A stretch of 64,000 nucleotides of DNA from Rhodamnia argentea (taxonomy: Eukaryota; Streptophyta; Magnoliopsida; Myrtales; Myrtaceae), in contig NC_063152.1 in assembly GCF_020921035.1 (NCBI RefSeq), positions 6,772,001 through 6,836,000 on the forward strand, given 5' to 3'. The notes under the pieces are model-generated. The model had not been told where the DNA came from and did not search any database. It saw nothing but the letters and a program-made list of their open reading frames with translations. Positions within the stretch are counted from its first letter, which is position 1, and every line of letters begins with the position of its first letter. A program made the position numbers and the translations under genes. Positions 21,545-31,205 of this stretch are shown here, one piece after another.

Positions 21545-22030
21545 TTCAGCGCCTCCTCAGTCGATTTCTTGACTACACTGGAGTTCCCAGAACTGCCCAA
21601 ATTGGACATTGAACAATTGCAGTACTTGGTGGTGGGTGAGAAATTTTCTCTCATGCTAGACGACGTATAGAACAACGGTCGAACTCACGACACGTGGAAT
21701 GAGGCGGGAGATTTGTTCATGGAAGGCGGGAAGGGAAGTCGCCTGGTTGCGGCACCCGGCAGTCACGGAGTCGCTTCTCTGATGACACTGTGGAGTTCCT
21801 CTTGCTCTCAAATCTCTTGGGGGCTTACGTCTTGCTAAAGAGGACGAATCAACAATGCTAGGCATAGATGAGAGACGAGCAGCGTGTGGGAACTTGGTAG
21901 AAAAACCATACTAGTCACAGACAAGATACGTCTAACGAGCGAAAAACCAAGGATCGGAAGAAGTTGGCAGAAACCATGTCAAAAAGAAACTGAGGATTTG
22001 CTATTCAAGATGGCGAAGCGAGCTTATGAT
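21545..22030 (+). pseudogene. NB-ARC relic (kinase-2 to ARC2), unit 2
   Basis: Reads PKLDIEQLQYLVVGEKFSLM, then LDDV, a TAG stop, then DLFMEGGKGSRLVAAPGSHGV and ASLM. This covers kinase-2, RNBS-B and the following VTTRS..VASLM region. Downstream pieces at 21880-22020 match the third copy's ARC2 relic (11365-11650) with a large internal deletion. It has the same in-frame stop as the unit 1 relic. Clearly non-functional. Confidence 0.75.
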
Positions 22031-22127
22031 TAATCCGTAGATGACTCCAACATAAACTAAATCGACACTCAAAAGTGAAAAGACAGCAGTAGTATGCACA
22101 ACATGAATGAATTTTGAAAATTTAAGC

Positions 22128-22262
22128 CAATGTCGACGGATCTCATAAGACACGAAATCTGGGGCAGCCGCTGCCCACCCCCTTGAATAATTGTCCTCCT
22201 TGGAACACCTTTCAGACTGAGTAACACCGATCTTTTTTCTATCGAAATTGTAAAATTCAATG
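22128..22262. repeat. Relic of the unit-start repeat core
   Basis: Matches 395-540 and 13316-13463 ('gatctcata', 'tcctccttggagcacctttcggactgagtaacaccgatctt'). Together with 24030-24150, which matches 1425-1530, it suggests that a third, decayed unit once started here. Confidence 0.5.
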
Positions 22263-22734
22263 GGTAACAAGAAGTTATTGTATCTTGACGATGATCGAAT
22301 TATGAGCTACAAGGATTGTGAAATCATAAGATTTTAACAACCACTGAACAACTTAGAAAAACATCACCCCCAATAAGTAGTGACCCCAACAAAAGACCAT
22401 AATGCAAGATCAATATGACAAGTCCTGTATGGTGTAAGTCTTATGCAAATACAAATTTACTTTGCTGCCATGATGAATGAGATGAACATGAAGCTTGACC
22501 TGTGGGCAGTTTGGTCTAACATTTGAAGCCCAACAACAACATTTCATCTTGGGCCGTCAATAAGTCATCTAGGACGAAACTCTAAGGCTCATTGGAGCTC
22601 TGTATCTCGTGTACCTCTACACTCGCGAAGAGACAACACTCCGAGGGACTAACGCGAACATTGTGCTTCGTCCTCGCCCTTTACGTCTCTTGCCTGCTTC
22701 TGCTTGCTTCTTGTTGTCCGTTTCTATTATAGAA

Positions 22735-22905
22735 GTTCGTTTCTGCTTTCCGGTTTCGGTTTCGATTCTCGGTTCCGGTTCAGTTCCACCGGAAACCCAT
22801 GATTCCTTAAAAAGTGGAACCAGGAACCGTCCCCTAGATCATCAAAATCAGGAACCGAACCGCTCCGATTCCCAATTTTACCTAGAACCATGCTCACCCC
22901 TAATT
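22735..22905. repeat. GGTTCC/GGAACC MITE relic
   Basis: Alternating 'cggttccggttc' and 'ggaaccgaaccg' words ending in CTCACCCCTAATT match the right end of the complete element at 43116-43670. The left terminus was not found. A 116-codon frame across it is not believed. Confidence 0.5.
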
Positions 22906-24225
22906 ATTCCTAGGGCCAAAAAGTTTGAAAAGCCGGCCAAACAAAAAGACTTTAAATAGGATAAGTCACTAACATATGTTCTCTAAAGATATGATCAAAC
23001 AAGATTTGAAGGTTTTAGCCTACCACAAGTGATGAATGCAGAAAAAACAGATTATCTCCTCTATTTAAAAGGAGAAGGTTTTATTTTCGTACCAGGATAC
23101 GGGTCAGTACGTTTGGACACCATGCAATCGAGGTTGCATTGGCTTGCGGGTGTCTCGTCCTCCAATGCACCCACACAATTTTTGTAGCACGCGAGACAGC
23201 AGGCACTTGGGTGAGGGAACACAACACAAAGCCGTCCGGCTATGGATCTTACAAAAGATCGACTTTGCTGATTTCACCTTGGTGGCCACCAGCATCATCA
23301 ACACCACTAAATTTAGCACAGCTCCTGGCATCCATGTTCAATTTGTTTTCAAATGGGTAATGATTTGTAGTCCATTTACTGTATCTTGATAGAAGAGTGA
23401 TGTGATTCTGCACCTTATAGAGAACACCAGGATAATGTTCATGATTAGCTTATGGGGGTGATTTGTTCATTGGATGAAAAGGGCAAAGCCTTATCCATCT
23501 TGGGTAACCAATTGATTCGACCACGAGGACAGTGAGGAATGGGAAGGGAGAATGAAGAAAATCAAACCTGATTACCACGCCTGAAATGGTAAATGACAGA
23601 TGACTTTGTTTGCCAGATCCAATTAATTCCCAACTGCTAATTGCCATCATTTACTTCGAAATTAGAAGAGCAAGAATCGAGGGAAATTATCAGATGGCTA
23701 CTCAATTGAAGTCTCCATATTGCACCTACTACTCCTTGGTTTTGATGAAAATGGGGTAACAAGAGGGGTTTCATTCCAGGGTTTCTTTATATTTCAAGTA
23801 AATAAACATCGGGAAAGAACTCTCCTTGCTCAGTTTCGTGACTTAAGTAGAGGGCCATGGCTGATGGGCAGCCGTGCTAGCTCTCCTCGAGGTATTGACG
23901 TAGCTGGACGCCGGCGAAGCCAGCAGGTCGGCAGGTCTCTGTGGATCCTCGGAATAAAAAAAAAATCGGGAAAGAAAGAAAAATTTATTCCCCTTTTGAC
24001 TGTTTCCATTATTCTATATGGCTAAAACAGGCTTTACGGAACATTTTATTTATCTGTACGAGTTTTTTTTGTTATATAATATGGTGATAGACTTAGATGG
24101 ATTCTAAACAGAGATGTGAATTTCAAAGGCGGGGTCTGCGCTATGTTGCAGTAAGAAACATGTCAAGACTAATAAAGTATGCGTATTTAACAGTCAACGA
24201 GTCCTCTAGTTGCTTTTGACGTTCC
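22906..24225. other. No gene recognised
   Basis: Short frames near 23104-23389 and 23450-23650 on both strands have no motif I recognise. About 24030-24150 is a repeat shared with 1425-1530 and 14215-14310. Confidence 0.4.
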
Positions 24226-25340
24226 ACATCAATGCCTATCGAAAGGAGCTAGTGGCATGCATTTAGCGTATAACGCACGCTTTTTCAAAACACGATTCAT
24301 TAAAAATGCCTACTCATTTTTATTCACCCAAAAAAAGTCTAAAATCTATTCGAATTGCGTCAGTTTAGTCCTAAAATCTTTCAATTTTGCGAATTGAGTC
24401 CTACGCCTTTTCAAATCTTGCCAAATAAATCCATTTAGTCAATTTTGGCAAGAAACCGCTAATATCGAAATTGGCCGTCCTACGTAGGACGGCCCTTACA
24501 AATTAAAAACACGAGTTCTCTAGTTACAACTTGCCGGCCCTTACATTTTTTTTTTTTTTAGTAAGAGGCGGCAAGGGCTTGCAGCCCTTGCTCAAATCTG
24601 GCAAGGGCGACAATGAGGAAAATTACAAAAAAATTTCTAAACCTATTGCAATTGTGTCAATTTAATCCTAAACTTTTTCTTTTGTCAATTGAGTTCTAAA
24701 ATTTTTACAAATGTGCCAATTCAGTTCATTTGGCCGGCAAGCGCAGACGAGGCAAATTTTTAGTAATATCTAAATATTTTCAAAAATTTTAATTATTTCT
24801 AATAATTTTTTTGTAATATTTAGGGTTTGGGTCGCCACGGGGCCGACGACCTCCGCCGGCCCCTAGGCGAGGTTTCGTGGGCCTCATCTAGCTACGGTGA
24901 GGGCTCACGGCCGTGGCCCGGATCCGGGCAAGGGTCGCAAGCCCTCACCCCGGGGTCGGTGAAGGTCACCGGCGCAAACCCTTAAAAACAAGAGAAAAAA
25001 CACAGGCAGAAAAAATTAGTAAAAGAAAATGACAATTAAATTTTTTTAAAAAAATATTAAAATATTGTTTAACATTTGCCATGTTAGCGATGGCCGGTCA
25101 AATGGATTGAACTGATAGTTTTGAGAGTTTATCGAACTTCAAAGAACGTATTCCCACTCTGAAAAAAAAAAAAAATTGGAAGCAGAACGCCTAGAATTTC
25201 AAACAACTTCAGCATAAGTACTTCGACCACAGGCAGCAAAAGAGCTGCAAGCTCATTGACCTCATCAAGCCTAGAATTTCAAACTACTCTGGACCATGCT
25301 AAATGCATGGCCCTGGCTCCTTTCGATAGGCATTGATGTG
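24226..25340. mobile_element. Inverted-repeat-bounded segment of about 1.1 kb, unclassified
   Basis: The left arm 24226-24267 (CACATCAATGCCTATCGAAA, then GGAGCTAGTGGCATGCATTTAGC) is repeated in reverse complement at 25298-25340 with only a few mismatches over about 42 bp. The interior holds two relics of the 'cctaaa' repeat family (24330-24500, 24640-24740) and a GC-rich 'ggcaagggctt/aagcccttgcc' region (24560-24990). There is no transposase frame. It could be a non-autonomous DNA transposon or a foldback structure. Confidence 0.55.
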
Positions 25341-26366
25341 CTCCATCCATTTGGGTGCCCTTCACCTCATTTCCCGTATGCCAAGAAAGTAAGAATCATT
25401 TCATTTTCCTTTTGAGGTGAGAATTCCCCATAAATAAGGGTCAAATTTATCATTTTTCAAGCATACTAAATTCATAAGTTGTCTATGAGTTCTCGTACTT
25501 ATCGTTTTAGTTCATCTGTATTCAAAAATCTCTCCCCCCCTCTCTCTCTCGATCTCGATCTCAATCTCGAACCGAATGTTGTAGGCCAAAATGATTTTAA
25601 ATCCCCGGAGTTAAATATACGTTGTTATGCTTCTGGAAAAAAAAAATATTATGGAAAAAAGAAATAAAAAAATAAAAATCTACACAATTTTTTTCCGACA
25701 AAAAAGAAATGGAGCATTTTTTCTGGTTCTTGTCCCCTTTTTTCCTTCGGCATGTCCCGTCTCCTTTCATACCAATCTTCTCTTCACAACATGACATGTT
25801 TTCCTTGCATTGCTGTGGATGATGCGCAAACTTCGTGCTTTAAAATTAAGGCATCTGCAATTATAAATAGAAATCGAACTCGCCCCGTACAAAATAAATA
25901 AATAAATAAAAAGCTACATAATTTGTCCCCTCGGAAATTATTTATCTAAAGTATAGAAACTAGAAAAAAGGGGGTATTATTTACCGTCGAATCCTTTTAA
26001 GCTTTAAAAATCAATAACCTATGGTTTAAATAGTTATAAAAAGAAAAGAAGCTAGTTAGTAAAATTAGTGGAAAATAACACAAGAAGCAATAATCGAATA
26101 ACACAGTTAAAATACAAAAGAACCGGCTAACTTTACACGAAGTGCCCCCCCCCCCCCCCCCCCACACCGCAAGTCCCCCATTGTCTCCCCATGCCGGCCA
26201 TTCGTGACGGGCTTGGTCCGGGGGCAAATCGAACCGAGTCTTCATGGGGCGGCGGCTCGATATCGTCGTCTTTATCCACTGGTATGTCAAAAGTCCTTTC
26301 TGCCCCTTCATATTTTCGCCATGCTCCCCGTGAAGTAGCTCAGCGCATAAATAAAAAAAGACGGGG
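25341..26366. other. No gene recognised; contains a run of 19 C at 26145-26163
   Basis: AT-rich spacer with CT/TC microsatellite (25532-25565) and a long homopolymer of C. Frames here are low-complexity. Confidence 0.5.
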
Positions 26367-26795
26367 AAAAATTGACATCAGTAGTCTCTAAACTTTGGTT
26401 CGATGTGTAATGTGATTCTTGAACTTTAATATAACTAAAATAGTCGCTGAACTCTAGTCCAATGTGTAACATGAGCCCTGAATTTTCAATTTGTTCAGCT
26501 TAACTCCAAAACAATAAGAAAATGTTCAAAGCCGTTCCTGAATTTGAGTTAATAAAAGGACTGCATTGAACATCTTTATATAGTTTAGGGATTAAGCTAA
26601 ACATATTTCGAAAGTTCAAGGATCATATTGGTCAATTCAACAAAAAAAAAGACTATATTGGTCAGATTAAAAGATCATGAATCACATTACATATTGAGCT
26701 GAAGTTTACGGATCATATTGATCAAATTAAATATTTATGGACTACGCATTACACATTAAATCAAAGTTTAGGGATAATTTATGTCATTATCCCTA
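26367..26795. mobile_element. MITE/foldback element with about 40-bp inverted ends
   Basis: The left end 'gacatcagtagtctctaaactttg...gatgtgtaatg' pairs with the reverse complement of the right end 'cattacacattaaatcaaagtttagggataatttatgtc'. The interior contains further paired blocks (aagttcaaggatcatattgg). It has no coding capacity. Target-site duplication unclear. Confidence 0.55.
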
Positions 26796-27308
26796 AAAAT
26801 ACTTAATAACTTCAAAACCTTTAAACTACACCCATTAGAATACAAATGCTTAACTTTCTTTCTTTTTTTTATCATAGAAACTCCTAAACCATGTAAACTC
26901 CGACACCAACACTTTTTGTGTCACCGAAAATCCGTAACATCCACCGCGACCATGATACCAAAGTTTTTTTTATCACATCGGTACAATTTCCAATTTTAGG
27001 CACTGGTCGAGCGAGCAAAATTTAAGATTTGGGTCAATAGGTCATGCCGGTACAAGTTTAGAGATTTGGATTAGCACAAAAAGAATGTATTATTAAGATA
27101 ACGGTGGACATGATTTACGATTTTTTTTTAGTACTTTCCCTAATAAAAAAAGTTATCCACTCCAAAAAAAAATGAATATGATAGCAATTAATTCCACGTA
27201 AGATGAATTTCAGGCCTCCGGATCTCGGAGGAGAAGGTGGGAATGAACAATCGATGTGTACAGACCCGATTTCTCTTCTTCACAGATTTCGCATTCGCCG
27301 AGTCTAAT
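26796..27308. other. No gene; 3' side of the membrane protein gene
   Basis: AT-rich spacer. The final 100 bp before 27308 probably include the 3' UTR of the minus-strand gene. Confidence 0.4.
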
Positions 27309-28061
27309 CTAACCTTCGCTTCCGTACTTTCTCGCCGGCGAAATGTCGATCTCGATCAGATTGTCTTCCTCGCCGCCGAGCAAATTCAGCGCGATCTCGA
27401 TCAACCCCTCCCCTCCGTCCTCCGTGTCCCACCGGAAGGCGCCTTCCTCCGGCGAGTCCGAGCCGAAGTTGAACCCGAAATCGCCGCCCGGCGAGGACGA
27501 TTCCGAGTCTGAATCCGGATAGCACATCGACAGCGACGGGTACCTCTCGAGTCCCCCAAGGCTGAAGCCACTGTCGTCGTCTTCTTCCTCGTCTCCTTCG
27601 CCCTCGTACTCTTCGTAGATCACTTCCAGAGGCGCCTTCACGTCCCATTCCACGAAGCGGCACTCGTAGCGCGTGCTCGGAGGGAAACCCACTTCAGATG
27701 ATTGGCCGCCATCGGCGCGAGAAGAATCCCGCCCGCTCTCCCCGCCGGCTGCGACCCTGCTTCCTTCGGCGGGGGCCGCGGCGGCGGAGGAAGAGTCGTC
27801 CCGCTCCCGGGCTCGTTGGGCGGCGCCGAGGCGGAGGAGGGCGAGCAGGGAGACGGCGGTGATGGCGAGGACGGGGGAAAGGAGGACCCGGATGAAAATG
27901 CGCGGGAAGTAGAGGAGGACGAGGGCGTAGAAGGCGAAGGCGGTCGAGAAGAGAGGGTGGGCGGAGAGAGACGAGAGGTGGGCGAGGGCGGCGACGGAGA
28001 AGCTCGCGATGGCGTGCAGCAGAGACGGCGGCGGCGGCGGCGGGTTTTCGTTGCCGTCCAT
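27309..28061 (-). CDS. Plant-specific membrane protein with acidic cytosolic tail (uncharacterised)
   Basis: Intronless frame of 250 residues, ATG at 28061. Residues about 14-80 are hydrophobic and can form two or three membrane segments (e.g. STAFAFYALVLLYFPRIFI and LLSPVLAITAVSLLALLRL). A low-complexity Ala/Ser/Arg linker follows. The C-terminal half is strongly acidic: FVEWDVKAPLEVIYEEYEGE near 137-156, a D/E run, then an Asp/Ser-rich stretch and a final block LIEIALNLL...DNLIEIDIS. Two LIEI motifs in the tail look conserved-type rather than random. Codon use is GC-rich, unlike the flanks. A (GA)n tract lies in the 5' leader (28108-28130). I recall similar uncharacterised plant proteins but no function, so none is assigned. 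Confidence 0.85.
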   Translation of the reverse strand: MDGNENPPPPPPSLLHAIASFSVAALAHLSSLSAHPLFSTAFAFYALVLLYFPRIFIRVLLSPVLAITAVSLLALLRLGAAQRARERDDSSSAAAAPAEGSRVAAGGESGRDSSRADGGQSSEVGFPPSTRYECRFVEWDVKAPLEVIYEEYEGEGDEEEDDDSGFSLGGLERYPSLSMCYPDSDSESSSPGGDFGFNFGSDSPEEGAFRWDTEDGGEGLIEIALNLLGGEEDNLIEIDISPARKYGSEG

Positions 28062-31000
28062 GAATTCGGCGAAGAAGAGAGAAGGGGCATTCGAGAAAGG
28101 TGAAGTCGCGGAAGAGAGAGAGAGAGAGAGAGGAGTCGTAGGTGGTTTTTGCAGGGATTTTTGGGGAAGCCGTTCGGGGTTCTTCGAGGACGCAAAGGCA
28201 TGAATTCAGAGACCGAGATAAAGATAGAGAGATGTGAAATTACCAAGATTGACCTTGAGTTTATTTCTTTCAATTATTTTTTTGGTCGAATTTTGACTTG
28301 TATTTTTGGCTCGTTTGATTATTTGTATGAAATACTCGTCGAAATTACTAAACTCGTCCTCGTATTGTCACGGGAATTCAATTTTAGTCCCTCGACGGAA
28401 CATGTTGAGCCGGCACGGGCAAATCAACATAAGGCGGTCTTTGTGTACAAGTTTCTAAAAAGAGCTGCAAAATTTGGATCTCCGTACTTTTAAGAATGCT
28501 CCACTTTTAGCTCTTGTACTTTGTTTAGTTATAAAAGTGGTTAGTTGTAATATTTTTTTCAATATAAGTTTAATTTCTTTAATCACGTCTTTATAATAAA
28601 CCTTATGAAAATTACAATCGGAAGAAACCTTTTAATTATAGTACGATTAGAAACTCCACAGTATATTAATTTTAAAGACTTGAATGCCGTAACATGACTT
28701 TCAATCACATTGGACAAACTTACAAATGCAGGAATTACCGATCAATACGCGATTTCGGTTCGACATATATGTAAGATTTGGATTATAAAGCAAAAGAGAT
28801 CGGAGTTTTTGTTGAAATATAATATGCCCAACAAGTATAAGGACTAAAATTGGACGTCCCTAAAAGTACGTGGATCACAGGGTGCATTTTTTACGTGTAG
28901 ACCCAATGTACTTCCGACATCATGTCCGGACCTATCATAAGCGTTTGTGCTCGATTTGATCTGGGATTGTTCTTGTGTGTGGAACATTGTAAGTCGTATT
29001 GTCGATATAAACACTCTCTTAGAGGAATCACTACTGTAGTACGAATCATTTATGCAATACTTCATTTTACCAAAATATGAACAATAATGTATTTTAACCA
29101 AGCCCATGTTCCATGCTTTGTAAAAAAAAGGGTTTTTTCCTTGGAAAATTTTAGGGAATACGATGGACAAAATCTAGTGGAGGGGTGGATTGGTTTCTTG
29201 GCCACCATCATCCTTTATTAGAACCATGCCCATCAAACTTTTTTGAGGCCATCCATCCGTTGATGTTCTTTTAGCTTTTTACTTCTGTTTAATCTTAAAG
29301 GCATCAAAAAAACAAAACAACTTTTCTCTGCTTTTTCTCTGTGACATGGGGGGGGGTCTTGTCATGTGATATATTCAAAGGGTGAGTGGGATTTTCAGTC
29401 TTTAAGGTTTCGCTTTCCTCCGCTGTGGAAGTTGTCGTGTCCACTTTGAAATTTCGCAGCTCGTGCCCCCATTGCAATATCTCCTCTCGTCCTCTTGCGT
29501 CTATGATTGAAGACAGTTTTAATGCTGTGCATTGAAGAAAGCATCTCTTCGTTAGGCCAAGCACATCATCTATATTGGAATGTTCAGTTTCATGTTTAGA
29601 TTTGAACTTCCTTATATCCTCTTGTTGATGTGGGAAAAAAAAAAAATGAAGCCTGTTCCTAGCATTTCGGATATTTTTATAGGAGTTGTTTCGGTAAATC
29701 TAGGTTTTTTTTTTTGGAGGGGGCCTTAAGCGCTTAGCAAAATCTAGGTTGCAAATAAGAAAATGATAATGAGTCAAGAGAAGACACAATAAGCTAACTG
29801 ACACGGTAAGTAACCCGATTTAGGTACTTTCGATGCATCCGAATACCTTGTATATCATGAGATCCGTGTGCTTATATGTCATTTAGTTTAGAAGTCTTTA
29901 GTTTATTTTCCAAAAATCTTTATCCATGACTCGGTGATCATATACTGCGTTCACTCACCTAGCTCCGATGAACATGTATCGAATTGTGGGTGCAAATGCA
30001 AAGACTTAACTTTTGTTGCAACTTACAAATACAGTGAACTTTGCAATTTAGGGGTAAATAGGCTTTTACTTACCTATGAAAGTTAGCTAGTTAAATGGAC
30101 CAACATGGACCATTCATGCAGGGGACCAGGCCCTTTTTGGAAAAAGGTGAATGAAACAGCAAAAAGCTTAGAGAAAAAGTAAAGACCACACAAGATACCC
30201 TGCTTTTTGGCTCTCCAACTTTCATGTGCATGTTTTGCTAGAATTATCATTCTTTTGGAGGATTTTTTTTCTATTTTCTTCTTGAATGGTGGGTCAACCA
30301 CTGAATCTTTAGCTTGACTTCTAAGAAGATATAGAGCAGTTTAGGATGGGTTTGGACATGTAAAGGTGCTTCGAGTATGGTCCAATGCGCACTTCTCATT
30401 TTTCTCAATATGGACTAAAGCAAAGAATTTTACATCTATCATTTTCACTCCACAAAACATTAGTATGTAAGTAGTCCGATTGATCGTTATATAGGTATTT
30501 TCAATGGAGTACTTGTTGCATCCATAATAGAATGGAAAACTCATAACTGCACAAAGGCATTGCAATTTCAGATCGATTCCTAAAGGAACCGATTTGATTC
30601 CTTATTTCAAAAACTAGGAACCGACTATGACAAGAGTAGGTTATTTGCCCTGAAACCGACTGGTTTATGCAGCGTTAGTAAATCTGGTTCTGAGTTATTT
30701 AGATTGTATAAAACTTTTATAGCAGAGCAGCGCAAGCACAGAACAAATTTCCTTTTTAGGTGTCTATAAATAATTGATGTCGCTAATACGATAATCCTAA
30801 GGATCTATCCGATCTCATCCATTGCTGGATGAAGCATTGACTACCAATCATGCATGTCCGCATAAGAAATAGTCTAGAAATTGGTAACAACATAACTCGA
30901 GGCATGTTGAAGAGCACCATATCATCCAACTGGGACAGAAATTTTCGTTACTAACTTGTCGAATGGAGAGAGCAGCCTCCCCTAATGCAACCTGAAGTCA

Positions 31001-31205
31001 AACACGTAAGTCACCAAAAGAAGAGTGAAGTAATTACAAGGTCATGGAGGAGAGTATGACACAAACTACATGGACCTCCTCAACGTATAATGCTCCACAC
31101 AAGGCCTTCAGTACCCAGTGCGTATATACTGTATTTACAAGATCTAAAACCTTCCACAACAACATAGATCCTCGCGTCAGTAACGATGATACAAGCGGTA
31201 AGCAG
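28062..31205. other. No gene recognised; intergenic
   Basis: This 3.1-kb stretch holds the 5' leader of the membrane protein gene (with GA microsatellite), AT-rich spacer, and a weak GGAACCGA-type relic at 30570-30665. Minus-strand frames at 29304-29564 and 30083-30301 lack recognisable motifs. No RNA gene seen. Confidence 0.45.

Larger units (their letters stand above)
12924..21765. repeat. Tandem segmental duplication, unit 2
   Basis: Copy of 1-8836, beginning near 'ttttttaacttattgtt' at about 12930. Identity is lower in the 5' noncoding half, very high from about 17260 to about 20560 (promoter-proximal region, CDS and adjacent 3' intron), and lower again further downstream. Beyond 21765 unit 2 continues into a longer NB-ARC relic that unit 1 lacks. 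Confidence 0.93.

Noticed and set aside
22609..22959. 116-codon plus-strand frame
   Set aside because: Spans the GGTTCC/GGAACC MITE relic; composition explains the frame.
27638..28273. 211-codon Pro/Ser-rich minus frame and plus-strand frames over the membrane protein gene
   Set aside because: Shadows of the GC-rich coding region at 27309-28061, which has clear membrane segments and conserved-looking motifs.
29304..29564. 86-codon minus-strand frame
   Set aside because: No domain, AT-rich flanks and no splice partners.
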